Notes: generated from the sequence alone by a model not told the origin. A stretch of 64,000 nt of DNA from Phocicoccus schoeneichii (GCF_014635565.1 NZ_BMDB01000001.1:682001-746000), one strand, 5' to 3'; positions 53,077 through 61,978 are shown, numbered from the stretch's first letter. Made by a program: numbers and translations.

Positions 53077-53802
53077 ATGGATAAAACAGAAGGTATTCAT
53101 GAAAGTACGATCCACTCCGAAATCCTCGGTGAGGAAGTCACATTTCAATATTATATACCTAAAAATTATACAGATCTTTACAAGTACCACACTATTTTCA
53201 CATTCGATTCTCAAGACTTCTTTAAGTATGGACAAATCGATAGAATTTATGAGCGACTTTACAAAGAAAATAAAATTGAACGCGCAATCATCATAGGTAT
53301 TCCATACCCGACAGTAGAGTGGCGTAATCATTATTTCCATCCAGAAGGTGATAAGTCTACAGACTTTATGAGATTCGTTACTAAAGAATTTGCACCATTT
53401 ATGGATAAAAACTTCTCTACTTTTAAGATGGGGAGTTCTAGAATCTTAATGGGGGAAAGTCTCGCAGGAAGCTTTGCACTAAAAACAGCGATTAGTTATC
53501 CGAACACGTTCAACAAAGTGTTGGCTTTTTCTCCGATGATTTCGGACACGTTTAAAGATTTTATCTTGGAAAGTCCTGGTATTGAAAAAATAGACTTCTA
53601 CCATACTATTGGGTTAGATGAAAAACGATTTACGACTATTATGGGTAAAGAAGCGGATTTCTTAACTCCAAACAGAGAGCTAAATGAAGAAATAGAATAC
53701 ACGCCATATCTATACACATATAAGGAATTAGAAGGCGGTCATATCTGGAAAACTTGGAAACCTGAACTTGAACATGCAGTAGAATACTTTATAAAAAAAT
53801 AA
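53077..53802 (+). CDS. Alpha/beta-hydrolase esterase (esterase D/Fes-like family)
   Basis: A 241-residue cytoplasmic hydrolase of the putative esterase family. The nucleophile serine is in GESLAGSFAL (about residue 128), and a C-terminal histidine is in GGHIWKTWKPEL. Family members cleave esters of small acyl groups, S-formylglutathione or siderophores, and the substrate cannot be told here. The ATG at 53077 follows AGAGGTGA; a TTG directly upstream is in frame but too close to that site. It is a single-gene unit with its own promoter and terminator. Confidence 0.88.
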   Translation: MDKTEGIHESTIHSEILGEEVTFQYYIPKNYTDLYKYHTIFTFDSQDFFKYGQIDRIYERLYKENKIERAIIIGIPYPTVEWRNHYFHPEGDKSTDFMRFVTKEFAPFMDKNFSTFKMGSSRILMGESLAGSFALKTAISYPNTFNKVLAFSPMISDTFKDFILESPGIEKIDFYHTIGLDEKRFTTIMGKEADFLTPNRELNEEIEYTPYLYTYKELEGGHIWKTWKPELEHAVEYFIKK

Positions 53803-53834
53803 AAATTTTCCCGATGGCTCGGGAAAATTTTTTT
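53803..53834. terminator. Bidirectional terminator
   Basis: The stem AAAATTTTCCCGA / TCGGGAAAATTTT with a 4-nt loop and T-runs sits between the esterase gene and the convergent fabI. Confidence 0.93.
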
Positions 53835-54600
53835 ATGCCATAATGCTGTATCCACTGTCCACATGTAATACTTCACCAGTAATTCCTGATGCGAAATCAG
53901 ATAATAGGAATGCTACCGCGTTACCTACTTCTACTTGGTCTACGTTTCTGCGTAATGGCGCACGCTCTTCAATTTCTTTAAGGATTGTTTTGAACTCACC
54001 AACAGCTGATGAACTGAGAGTACGAATTGGGCCTGCTGATACTGCGTTTACACGCATACCTTCTTCACCTAATTCAAATGCTAAGTATCTTACTGAAGCT
54101 TCAAGTGCTGCTTTAGCTACACCCATAACGTTGTAGTTAGGCATTGCACGTTCTGCACCAAGGTAAGTGAGTGTAACCACTGAACCATTTTCGTTCATAT
54201 ATTTCTTCGCTTCTTTTGTAACAACTGCTAAAGAATATGCAGAGATATCTAAAGCTAGTTTAAATCCGTCACGTGAAGTTTCAGAATATCCACCTTTTAA
54301 TTCCTCTTTATTTGCAAATGCGATTGCATGTAACACACCATCGAATCCGCCTGTTTTTTCATTAATTTCTTTAAATGCACGTTCAACGTCTTCGTCTTTT
54401 GACACATCACATTCCACGATGATATCGTGATCTCCTTCAAGTTCAGATGCAAGCTTTTCAATCTCTTTTGAGAATCTCTCAGAAAGTGATGTGAAAACAA
54501 TCTTTGCTCCTGCTTTGTCTAATGCTTGTGCAGCACCCCATGCGAGTGAGCGTTTGTTCGCAACACCCATAATGACATACGTTTTACCTTCTAAATTCAT
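53833..54600 (-). CDS. fabI: Enoyl-[acyl-carrier-protein] reductase
   Basis: A 255-residue short-chain dehydrogenase that does the last reduction of fatty-acid elongation. The cofactor loop is VIMGVANKRSLAWG. The catalytic triad is Tyr146, Tyr156 and Lys163 (LTYLGAERAMPNYNVMGVAK), matching the Staphylococcus enzyme in order and spacing. The start follows TAGGAGG. A FapR-type operator lies over its promoter, so expression should follow malonyl-CoA levels. It is a single-gene unit. Confidence 0.97.
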   Translation of the reverse strand: MNLEGKTYVIMGVANKRSLAWGAAQALDKAGAKIVFTSLSERFSKEIEKLASELEGDHDIIVECDVSKDEDVERAFKEINEKTGGFDGVLHAIAFANKEELKGGYSETSRDGFKLALDISAYSLAVVTKEAKKYMNENGSVVTLTYLGAERAMPNYNVMGVAKAALEASVRYLAFELGEEGMRVNAVSAGPIRTLSSSAVGEFKTILKEIEERAPLRRNVDQVEVGNAVAFLLSDFASGITGEVLHVDSGYSIMA

Positions 54601-54617
54601 GGTAGACCTCCTAGTTT

Positions 54618-54662
54618 TTAGTACCTACTACTAATTTTAAAGTTCTTACTCATAAAAATCAA
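54618..54662 (-). promoter_or_regulatory. fabI promoter with FapR-type operator
   Basis: On the minus strand, TTGATT (54662-54657), a 17-nt spacer and TAAAAT (54639-54634) form the promoter. Immediately downstream lies a 17-bp inverted repeat TTAGTA-5 nt-TACTAA (54618-54634). This matches the known FapR site type (TTAGTAC...GTACTAA), the malonyl-CoA-responsive repressor of lipid genes. Confidence 0.82.
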
Positions 54663-54679
54663 TTAAAATCATTTAGAAA

Positions 54680-56077
54680 TTAAACAAGAGCACTCATTAA
54701 AGCATTTGCTAATGAGAAATAAATGACTAAACTGATAATGTCGTTACTTGTTGTAATAAATGGACCACTTGCTACTGCTGGGTCGATGCCGAGTTTTGCC
54801 ATACCCATTGGGATAAACGTTCCAGATAATGTTGCGACAGTCATCGCTACAAATAATGACACACTAACAATAACTCCGAGCATTGGTTGTCCGAATAGAA
54901 TAGAGATAATACCAAATAATAGTACCCCACAGACAAGCCCCGTGATCATTCCAGTAAAAATATCTTTAAGTGCGAGTTTAATAAGACTCTGGTCTTTTAT
55001 CTCACCTGTAGAAAGTCCACGTACCGCTACTGCAAGACTTTGCGTTCCAGCGTTACCTGCCATCCCACCGATGATTGGAATGAACGCTCCGAGAATTGCT
55101 ACTTTTTGTAGTGTTTCTTCAAATGTTGAAAGCATCGTTGCAGTAATCATACCCATGAACGTAAGTCCAATGAGCCATGGTAGACGCTTCTTCGCACTTT
55201 GTAGTGCATTTCCGTCTTGCGGAGAACCTTCTTCACTCATCCCAGCAAGTTTATAGTAGTCTTCTTCCGCTTCTTCGTGTATAACGTCCATAATGTCGTC
55301 CGCTGTGATGATACCGACTAAATGATTTTGAAAATCCACAACCGGTACAGCTAGGAAATCGTAATCACGCACAATGTTTGCAACTTCTTCTTGGTCATCA
55401 GAAACACGTACAGAAATTACGCGTTCTTTCATGATGTCACCAATATATGCATCATCTTCTGCAACAATTAAATCACGAAGAGAGATAATACCTACAAGTT
55501 TGTTTCTTGGATCTGTGACAAATAGATAATAAATCGTCTCTGAATTTGGCGCTACTTTTTTTAAGTGCTCCATTGCTTGACGGACGGTCATTTCGCTATC
55601 AATAGATACAAATTCCGTCGTCATGATACCGCCAGCGGTATCTTCTTCATAATCCATAAGTGAACGAATTTCTTCGCGATCTTCACGGTTCATGAGCGGT
55701 AAGTACGTCGCAGCCATTTCTTTTGGAAGTTCATTTAAAATGTCTACTGCGTTGTCATACTGCATGAGCCCTACAACTTGAGCTGCATAACGTGCGTCCA
55801 TTTCACTGAAGAGTTCTTCATATTCATCTGGTTCTAATTCGAAGCTATCGAAGAAGTCTGAGACTTCTTTTGGTGATAAGAAATGATAGAGTTTCTCTCT
55901 TTCACCTTCAGTTAATGTCAGGAAGAATTCACTTTGCTCATAAGTATGGAGGTCAAGGAACGCTTCTCTAAACATGTCATATTCGTTATTATTTAATAAA
56001 TTTCTCATCTCAAGAAACACGACTTCAAAGTCGATATCTTGATGTGATTCAATTTCTTTACTATTGTTAGTTTCCAT
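54680..56077 (-). CDS. mgtE: MgtE-family magnesium transporter
   Basis: A 465-residue channel. It has an N-terminal superhelical domain (1-135), two CBS domains (about 140-260; TTEFVSIDSEMTVRQAMEHL, VVDFQNHLVGIITADDIMDVI) and five membrane helices (about 290-460). The signature GGMAGNAGTQSLAVAVRGL lines the pore, and cytoplasmic domains sense magnesium. The start follows AGGGGGAAG. It is the last gene of the UPF0738-relQ-nadK-mgtE operon, 14 nt after nadK. Confidence 0.95.
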   Translation of the reverse strand: METNNSKEIESHQDIDFEVVFLEMRNLLNNNEYDMFREAFLDLHTYEQSEFFLTLTEGEREKLYHFLSPKEVSDFFDSFELEPDEYEELFSEMDARYAAQVVGLMQYDNAVDILNELPKEMAATYLPLMNREDREEIRSLMDYEEDTAGGIMTTEFVSIDSEMTVRQAMEHLKKVAPNSETIYYLFVTDPRNKLVGIISLRDLIVAEDDAYIGDIMKERVISVRVSDDQEEVANIVRDYDFLAVPVVDFQNHLVGIITADDIMDVIHEEAEEDYYKLAGMSEEGSPQDGNALQSAKKRLPWLIGLTFMGMITATMLSTFEETLQKVAILGAFIPIIGGMAGNAGTQSLAVAVRGLSTGEIKDQSLIKLALKDIFTGMITGLVCGVLLFGIISILFGQPMLGVIVSVSLFVAMTVATLSGTFIPMGMAKLGIDPAVASGPFITTSNDIISLVIYFSLANALMSALV

Positions 56078-56091
56078 GACTTCCCCCTATT

Positions 56092-56883
56092 TTAGTTAGA
56101 AATAAATGATTCTCTGACACGTTGCCAAAACGGAAATGGTCTAAATCGTGCAAATCGAATTGTATCTTTTGCGACGCGATATTCAATTTCCTCGATTCCA
56201 TCAATTTCAAAATGTAAATGGTCTACAGTGACTGCATGCGGAGCTTCTGTAGTCGTTGTGATACGTACAAAATGTGTATCTGGAAATACCATAGGTGATC
56301 CCACAGTTCTGAAAACACGATTATTTAAAGACGCGATTTCTGTCAGTTGCATCGCTCTAAACGATGGATGAATAATTGCTCCACCTAGCGACTTATTATA
56401 TGCTGTTGACCCAGATGGTGTTGATATACAAATTCCGTCTCCACGAAACCTCTCGAATAATCCTTTTCTTAAGCTAACGTCGATGACTAACGTCGTTCCA
56501 CGCGGCATTTTTAAAGTAGATTCATTTAATGATAGAAATTCATGTGTTTTATCTGCACATATTACTTTCGTTTCAACGAGTGGATATTCGATTACGTCAA
56601 AATTCTCTTTGATAATCAAATCGATTAATTCATCGACTTCTTCAGGATTCCAATCTGCATAGAATCCAAGGTGACCAGTATGTACACCAACAAAGCACGT
56701 CTCTTTTAGGCGATGCTGATATTTATGAAAGGCACTGAGTAACGTGCCGTCACCACCGATTGATATCACAAGTTCTGGACTTTCCTCATTTAAAGCCATA
56801 CCCGCATCTATGAGTCGTTCGATCATCTTTTTTTGTAATTCTGATGAAATCTCGTCTCTTCTAGATATGATTTGAAAGTGCAT
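56092..56883 (-). CDS. nadK: NAD kinase
   Basis: A 263-residue enzyme that phosphorylates NAD to NADP. The GGDG motif is at residues 43-46 (SIGGDGTLLSAF). The NE motif is in LNESTLKMPRG and the second conserved region is STPSGSTAYNKSLGGAIIHP. Length and motifs match Firmicute NAD kinases. It lies between relQ (12 nt gap) and mgtE (14 nt gap). Confidence 0.96.
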   Translation of the reverse strand: MHFQIISRRDEISSELQKKMIERLIDAGMALNEESPELVISIGGDGTLLSAFHKYQHRLKETCFVGVHTGHLGFYADWNPEEVDELIDLIIKENFDVIEYPLVETKVICADKTHEFLSLNESTLKMPRGTTLVIDVSLRKGLFERFRGDGICISTPSGSTAYNKSLGGAIIHPSFRAMQLTEIASLNNRVFRTVGSPMVFPDTHFVRITTTTEAPHAVTVDHLHFEIDGIEEIEYRVAKDTIRFARFRPFPFWQRVRESFISN

Positions 56884-56895
56884 ACTGTACCTCCT

Positions 56896-57516
56896 CTATA
56901 GATTACGCTTCTTAGAAAAGAACTTTTGTGCTTCTTGAACTTCTTCTCTAATTAATGACATCTCTTGATCGAGTTTATTCGCCGCTTCAGCAGCTGTCTG
57001 CAATCTCTCTTTAATTTCTTCTGGATATTCTCCAGAATATTTATAGTTCAATGTGTGCTCTATTGTCGCCCAGAAGTTCATTGCTAGGGTGCGGACTTGA
57101 ATTTCAGCTAAGATCTTCACTTGCCCGTCAATGTCTTCAACTGGATATTCGATAATGATGTGATAAGAACGATAACCGCTTTCTTTTGTGTTTGTAATAT
57201 AATCTCGTTCTTCAACAATTCGCATATCTTTTCTTTTTTTGATTTGATCTCGAATAATTTCAATATCATCAACGAACTGGCACATGATTCTGACACCAGC
57301 GATGTCATACATACCTTCTCTTAAGTTATCGTATGAGATATTATTTTTACTCGCTTTCTCGATGATACTTTGCACAGGTTTGACACGTGCTGTTACGAAT
57401 TCAATGGGCGATGACATACGATTGATTTGGTAATCTTTTCGGATCCCTTTTAATTTTATCTTTAATTCTTCGACGGCTTGTCTGTATGGTGATAAAAAAA
57501 CATCCCATTCATCCAT
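56896..57516 (-). CDS. relQ: Small alarmone synthetase RelQ (GTP pyrophosphokinase)
   Basis: A 206-residue single-domain (p)ppGpp synthetase without a hydrolase domain. RelA/SpoT synthetase motifs are YDIAGVRIMCQF, KESGYRSYHIIIEYP and EIQVRTLAMNFWATIEHTLNYK (split here for brevity). A C-terminal helix rich in Glu and Lys mediates tetramer formation. RelQ is usually induced by cell-wall stress. It lies between UPF0738 and nadK in one operon. Confidence 0.95.
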   Translation of the reverse strand: MDEWDVFLSPYRQAVEELKIKLKGIRKDYQINRMSSPIEFVTARVKPVQSIIEKASKNNISYDNLREGMYDIAGVRIMCQFVDDIEIIRDQIKKRKDMRIVEERDYITNTKESGYRSYHIIIEYPVEDIDGQVKILAEIQVRTLAMNFWATIEHTLNYKYSGEYPEEIKERLQTAAEAANKLDQEMSLIREEVQEAQKFFSKKRNL

Positions 57517-57527
57517 ATTAATGCCTC

Positions 57528-57872
57528 CTATGCCTTAAACGTTTCTACCACTTTCGCTTCAAACTCTTTACCATAGTTGTTGTTGCCTTCGATGTTTGAA
57601 ATTAAATAGTTAAGTTCGTCATAAAAATCGCTGAGTTCTAAGGTTTCGTTTAAAACTATTTTTTGATTTCTATATCTCTCTAACATTTCCCAAGTCTCAC
57701 TTACAAAATGGAGTCTCACATAATCGACACCGTTATCTAAAAGATAAATAAATGAGAAATCATCTGAGTCAACAATCATTTGACTCAATGCAGTACAGTT
57801 TTCAACGTCTGCCTCTGTAAATACATTTAATACTTCATTTTCAAATTTCATTTCAGTAACATAAATATCCAT
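57528..57872 (-). CDS. UPF0738-family protein (YjbL-like)
   Basis: A 114-residue cytoplasmic protein of unknown role. The family tail is recognisable (LIVDSDDFSFIYLL-type region, then VSETWEML, ELSDFYDELNYLISNI and GNNNYGKEF). The ATG at 57872 follows TAGGAGTG at 7 nt; a longer frame upstream lacks support. It heads the relQ-nadK-mgtE operon, as in staphylococci and bacilli. Confidence 0.9.
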   Translation of the reverse strand: MDIYVTEMKFENEVLNVFTEADVENCTALSQMIVDSDDFSFIYLLDNGVDYVRLHFVSETWEMLERYRNQKIVLNETLELSDFYDELNYLISNIEGNNNYGKEFEAKVVETFKA

Positions 57873-57939
57873 TTTTTTCACTCCTACCGACATATATTTT
57901 ACCATATATTTACTCGTATCCCATATTAAATCTGATTGC

Positions 57940-57968
57940 TTTACAGGTAAAGATTAAATACGCATAAT
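57940..57968 (+). promoter_or_regulatory. Promoter of the CYTH-haemoglobin-spxH operon
   Basis: TTTACA (57940-57945), a 17-nt spacer and CATAAT (57963-57968) lie 20 nt upstream of the CYTH gene. Confidence 0.65.
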
Positions 57969-57987
57969 AATGATTGAGGTGTAAGAT

Positions 57988-58572
57988 ATGATAGAGACTG
58001 AAATTGAATTTAAAAATTTAATTACGAGTAACCAATTCAAACAAATTAGAGATTCCCTTTTTATTGACATTACTCCCTTTTATCAAACAAACTTCTATAT
58101 TGACACAGAGGACTTACAAATTAGAAAAAATATTTTGATGCTGCGCATCAGGGAACTTGAAGATCGTTTTGTACTTACATTAAAAGTTCCAAACGAAGCA
58201 CATGTAATTACTGAATATCATCAAATTTTGGATGAATCAGTGCTCGAGAAAACAAATATCGATGAATCTGACCTCGGAGCTGATATAATAAATGTTCTAA
58301 AGGAAAGAAATATTGATACGAATACTTTAAAAATCCAAGGGCAATTAGAGACAATCCGCTATGAACGCACATATAAAAATGGTTTATTAGTGCTGGATGA
58401 GAGCCAATACTTCGGTGAAACTGATTATGAGCTAGAATTTGAGGCAAAAAATGTGAGTGATGGTAAAGTAGTATTTAATGAGATTCTTGACCACTATGAT
58501 ATTCAGAGAACTGAAGAAGTTGTTAAGAGCGAACGTTTTTATAGGAAGTTAGTAGAAAGGAAAGATGGGTAA
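57988..58572 (+). CDS. CYTH-domain protein (YjbK-like)
   Basis: A 194-residue protein with the CYTH N-terminal signature TEIEFK (ExExK type). It also has alternating charged strands that build a triphosphate tunnel (MLRIRELEDRFVLTLKVP, ETIRYERTYKNG, YELEFEAKNV). CYTH proteins hydrolyse inorganic tri- or polyphosphate or make cyclic AMP. Firmicute YjbK proteins are probably triphosphatases, but the substrate is not certain. It overlaps the haemoglobin gene by 8 bp. It is divergent from the relQ operon. Confidence 0.92.
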   Translation: MIETEIEFKNLITSNQFKQIRDSLFIDITPFYQTNFYIDTEDLQIRKNILMLRIRELEDRFVLTLKVPNEAHVITEYHQILDESVLEKTNIDESDLGADIINVLKERNIDTNTLKIQGQLETIRYERTYKNGLLVLDESQYFGETDYELEFEAKNVSDGKVVFNEILDHYDIQRTEEVVKSERFYRKLVERKDG

Positions 58573-58945
58573 ATTGGTATCAGTTTATGAGACTATTGGA
58601 CAGGAAAAGCTTTATGAAATGATTGATGTTTTTTATCAGCATGTTCAAAAAGATGATCGTATTAACTTCCTGTTTCCGGGAGACTGGGAAGATACAGCAT
58701 ATAAGCAAAAGTTGTTTCAAACACAGTTTTTAGGTGGACCAAATTTATATAATGAAACATTTGGCCATCCGATGATGCGTGCTAGACATATGCCATTTAG
58801 AATTACGGAAGAATCAAGAGACGCTTGGCTCGATAATATGAGAAAAGCAATGAATGATGTTGGACTAAATAGTGACCTTAGTGAACACCTACTTGCTCGA
58901 TATACTTTAACAGCCAATCATATGGTCAATACTTTTGAACAATAA
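58565..58945 (+). CDS. Group II truncated haemoglobin (YjbI/HbO type)
   Basis: A 126-residue haem protein. The TrHbII pattern includes YKQKLFQTQFLGGPNLYNETFG and the proximal-histidine segment MRARHMPFRITEESRDAWLDNM. In staphylococci and bacilli this gene sits directly before spxH, as here. It may protect against reactive oxygen or nitrogen species, or help SpxH by binding haem and thiols; the exact function is open. It overlaps the CYTH gene by 8 bp. Confidence 0.95.
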   Translation: MGKLVSVYETIGQEKLYEMIDVFYQHVQKDDRINFLFPGDWEDTAYKQKLFQTQFLGGPNLYNETFGHPMMRARHMPFRITEESRDAWLDNMRKAMNDVGLNSDLSEHLLARYTLTANHMVNTFEQ

Positions 58946-58972
58946 TGGTTAAATTTCATGAGGTGACATACA

Positions 58973-59749
58973 GTGAGTAAATCAAATATTATTCCTCTCT
59001 TTATAGATCCTGTAGATTATAGGGTAGAGGCGTTTTATTTTTTCGATCCATTTCAAGAGACATCGCTTGAAATGGAGGCTATTATAAATAAGTTATTACT
59101 TGAATATAAGGGACACTTGCATATTACAAAAGTACTTGCACCATCTTTGAAAGTACTGACAAAATGCCAGGCTCAATCGACTTCCAACCAAGATAATATT
59201 GCACTTGCGTACAAAGCAGCAGAAGTACAAGGTCGCATGAAAGCTCGTAAATTCATGAGATTTTTATTTAATCGAATCACACCAGTGAATGGCCTCTGTA
59301 CAAGTGAGATGATAGAAGAATGTGCAGAACTTTCAGGTCTCGATATGAGCGCATTCAAAGAAGAAGTTGGCAGCGAAAATTTACACATTCTTTTAAAGCG
59401 TGACCTAGCACTTTATCGTGAATTAGAAATAGAAGAACACCCTACTTTCGTATTCTTTAGTGGAGACGTGAAGGAAGACGGCTTGAAAGTAGAAGGTATA
59501 TACGACTATTATGTGTACGCACATATCATTCATGAAATGCTTGGCATAGATGTGAAGAAAAAAGCATTACCAAACATAAAAGACTACATCATGAAAAATG
59601 AACTCGTGAGCTTTAGAGAATTGAAGACAATATACGATTGGCGAGAAGGCGTGTTACTCAATGAACTCAGAAGACTCGAATTCGAACATGTGATCAATCG
59701 AGTCAAACTCGTCGACACAGAATATTACAAAATAGCCAAAACAGAATAG
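58973..59749 (+). CDS. spxH: SpxH/YjbH adaptor protein, DsbA-like fold
   Basis: A 258-residue adaptor that binds Spx and hands it to ClpXP. The fold is thioredoxin/DsbA-like. Conserved staphylococcal blocks are FYFFDPFQETSLEMEAIINK, LAPSLKVLTKCQAQSTSN and IALAYKAAEVQGRMKARKF. Staphylococcus has a cysteine at the N-terminal active-site-like position after FFDPF (SSDC) and Bacillus has CPEC; here the position reads QETS with none. The start is a GTG behind GAGGTGAC. It ends at a strong terminator. Its target, spx, is at the window's right edge. Confidence 0.93.
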   Translation: MSKSNIIPLFIDPVDYRVEAFYFFDPFQETSLEMEAIINKLLLEYKGHLHITKVLAPSLKVLTKCQAQSTSNQDNIALAYKAAEVQGRMKARKFMRFLFNRITPVNGLCTSEMIEECAELSGLDMSAFKEEVGSENLHILLKRDLALYRELEIEEHPTFVFFSGDVKEDGLKVEGIYDYYVYAHIIHEMLGIDVKKKALPNIKDYIMKNELVSFRELKTIYDWREGVLLNELRRLEFEHVINRVKLVDTEYYKIAKTE

Positions 59750-59759
59750 ATGTTAGATG

Positions 59760-59806
59760 AATCCAACAATGTAGTTGATTAGAAGCTGCATTGTTGGATT
59801 TTTTAT
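59760..59806 (+). terminator. Terminator of the spxH operon
   Basis: The 12-bp stem AATCCAACAATG / CATTGTTGGATT around a longer loop is followed by a T-run. Confidence 0.9.
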
Positions 59807-59811
59807 TTGGT

Positions 59812-59922
59812 TTGTAAAATTTTACATCTTTAAGTAGAGTAAGATTCCATTTTACAACTGCTATGAATTTCGAGAGATTAGTCGTTAACCCCTCTCTTTC
59901 GAGGTACTAAACCTCATTTTTC
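59812..59922 (+). other. Candidate small transcript opposing rsaE
   Basis: TTGTAA (59812-59817), a 17-nt spacer and TAGAGT (59835-59840) could start a short plus-strand RNA. The downstream segment has GAGAG/CTCTC complementarity and ends in a small hairpin GAGGT-ACTAA-ACCTC followed by ATTTTT (59901-59921). It converges on the rsaE terminator. No homologue is recognised, and it may be chance. Confidence 0.25.
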
Positions 59923-59926
59923 TCAC

Positions 59927-60068
59927 AAAAAAAGAGCACACCTTCTATAGTGTACTCCTTACAAAGGGGATGGGAGAAACTTTACTTCACTGTTAACAAA
60001 AGGGGTATGTTTTTCAGTGAATTATTTTTCCATGAATTAAATATAGCACGATTACAACGGTTTCTCAA
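59927..60068 (-). ncRNA. rsaE: RsaE/RoxS regulatory small RNA with promoter
   Basis: On the minus strand, a promoter TTGAGA (60068-60063), a 17-nt spacer and TATATT (60045-60040) precede an RNA of about 107 nt starting near 60033. It contains the conserved CATACCCCTTTTGTTAACAG and TTTCTCCCATCCCCTTTGT regions, the two C-rich (UCCC) seed motifs of RsaE/RoxS. It ends in a hairpin GAGTACAC / GTGTGCTC with T7 (59957-59927). RsaE base-pairs with Shine-Dalgarno regions of central-carbon and redox genes. The position between spxH and pepF is the same as in Staphylococcus. The feature end includes the promoter. Confidence 0.92.
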
Positions 60069-60156
60069 GGATTATGATAATGATTTCACATGTTTGTTGC
60101 CTGTGTACAACTTCACAAACTCTTTGGACATTTTGACCAAAAAGCCGAATCGAGAC

Positions 60157-60183
60157 AAAAAAACCGCTCGTAGCGGTTTTTTT
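60157..60183. terminator. Bidirectional terminator downstream of pepF
   Basis: The stem AAAACCGCT / AGCGGTTTT with a 3-nt loop and T-runs on both strands lies 2 bp from the pepF stop codon. Confidence 0.92.
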
Positions 60184-60184
60184 G

Positions 60185-61978
60185 CTATTCTTTGATTAGT
60201 TTTTCGAACTGCTCTAGCTTTTCTTCAAAGAATTTCATTGCATTTTCGATTGGTTCTGCAGTTGTCATGTCTACTCCAGCATTCTTAAGAATTTCAATTG
60301 GATAGTTTGAAGATCCTTTTTTCAAGAATTCGTTAATATAACGTTCTGCTACTTCGCTTCCGCCTTCCAGTACTTGTTTTGAAAGACTTGCTGCTGCTGA
60401 GTATCCTGTTGCATATTGATATACATAGTAATTCATATAGAAGTGAGGAATTCTCGCCCACTCACGTGAGATATACTCATCATATGATACAGCATCTCCG
60501 TAATATTTCTTGTTTAATTCACCATAAATTTCATTTAATTTACCTGCAGTAAGTGGTACACCGCTTTCTTTTAGGCTATGAATTTTGTGCTCGAATTCAG
60601 CAAACATTGTTTGACGGAACACTGTTCCACGGAAACCTTCTAATTGTTCGTTTAATAAGTACAGTTGTTTTTTCTTGTCATCTAACTTGTTGTACATGTA
60701 ATCAGCAAGAAGTGCTTCGTTAAATGTGCTCGCTACTTCTGCTACGAAGATTGAGTAACCTGAAATATTAGCAGGTTGATTTTTACGGCTGTAGTAACTA
60801 TGAACTGAGTGTCCAAATTCATGCGCTAACGTAAATAAGTTATCAACGTTGTCTTGCCAGTTCATTAGGATATATGGATTTGTTCCATAAGTACCTGATG
60901 AGTATGCACCAGAACGTTTACCTTTGTTCTCATAGATATCTACCCAGCGGTTGTCTAATCCTTCTTTAACGATTGATACGTATTCATCACCAAGTGGTTG
61001 TAATGCGTTTAACATCCACTCTTGTGCTTCTTCATACGTCATTTTAAACTCTTCATTCACAAGCGGTGTGTAAATGTCATACATCTTGAGTTCGTCAAGA
61101 CCCAGTAATTCTTTACGCAATTCAGTATATCTGTGTAATAAATGTAAATTATTGTTTACTGTTTCAACAAGTTGATCATATACCGCTTCAGGAATATGGT
61201 TATTTGCTAAAGCTTGTGCTCTTGCTGATTCATAACCACGTGCATTACTACTGAAGATATGTGCATTCACAACACCCTCAAGTGTCTTGCTCATCGTGTT
61301 TTCAAATCCCTGGTATGCTGAATAAAGATTCTCGTATGCCGATTGACGTAATTCACGATCGCTTGATTTTAATAAGTCGACAAATGTACCTTGAGTTACA
61401 GAATACTCTTTTCCATCTTTGTCTTTAGCCTTATCAAAAGTTAAATCCGCATTATTAAACATCATGTATGTTGACGTTGGTGTAGATAAAACTTCGCCCG
61501 CTTCAGCAAGTAGCTTTTCCTCTTTGTCACTTAACACGTGAGGACGACGCTTATTAATTTTTTCAATATCTAATTTGAAGTCTTTAAATGATTCGTCCGC
61601 AGCCCACTCTGTTAAAGTGTCCGCATCAATTTCCATTAGCGTTGGTAGAAAGAAACTCCATGCAGAGGATAATTTCACTCCTAGTGAACGTGCACGTGAC
61701 TCTAAGTTACTGTAGACATCATTTGAAGTATCTTGGTCATGTTTAAGATGTGCATATACATAAACCTTACCGAAATCTATATCTATGTCACGCTCGAGCT
61801 CTAGTGCTTCAAGCAATACTTCTTTAGAATCAAAACCTGATTTAAACTTTTCTTCTTCACCGATTCTAGATTCAATATTTTTCAGCGCTTCTTCCCACGC
61901 TTCATCTGATTCAAAAATCGTTGTGAGATCCCATGTATTTTCTAGTAGTTGATCTTCACGTTTCATTAATTCTGACAT
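60185..61978 (-). CDS. pepF: Oligoendopeptidase F
   Basis: A 597-residue cytoplasmic M3B zinc peptidase that cleaves oligopeptides of about 7-17 residues. The HExxH motif is LAHEFGHSVHSYY, with the downstream glutamate in VAEVASTFNE. The ATG at 61978 follows TTTGGAGG at 7 nt; an earlier in-frame ATG overlaps no site. It is a single-gene unit ending at a strong terminator, with coiA upstream. Confidence 0.97.
   Translation of the reverse strand: MSELMKREDQLLENTWDLTTIFESDEAWEEALKNIESRIGEEEKFKSGFDSKEVLLEALELERDIDIDFGKVYVYAHLKHDQDTSNDVYSNLESRARSLGVKLSSAWSFFLPTLMEIDADTLTEWAADESFKDFKLDIEKINKRRPHVLSDKEEKLLAEAGEVLSTPTSTYMMFNNADLTFDKAKDKDGKEYSVTQGTFVDLLKSSDRELRQSAYENLYSAYQGFENTMSKTLEGVVNAHIFSSNARGYESARAQALANNHIPEAVYDQLVETVNNNLHLLHRYTELRKELLGLDELKMYDIYTPLVNEEFKMTYEEAQEWMLNALQPLGDEYVSIVKEGLDNRWVDIYENKGKRSGAYSSGTYGTNPYILMNWQDNVDNLFTLAHEFGHSVHSYYSRKNQPANISGYSIFVAEVASTFNEALLADYMYNKLDDKKKQLYLLNEQLEGFRGTVFRQTMFAEFEHKIHSLKESGVPLTAGKLNEIYGELNKKYYGDAVSYDEYISREWARIPHFYMNYYVYQYATGYSAAASLSKQVLEGGSEVAERYINEFLKKGSSNYPIEILKNAGVDMTTAEPIENAMKFFEEKLEQFEKLIKE

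Noticed and set aside
59950-60195. Plus-strand reading frame of 81 codons between spxH and pepF
   Set aside because: It runs antisense through the RsaE RNA and a terminator hairpin, has no family resemblance, and its sequence is explained by the small RNA.
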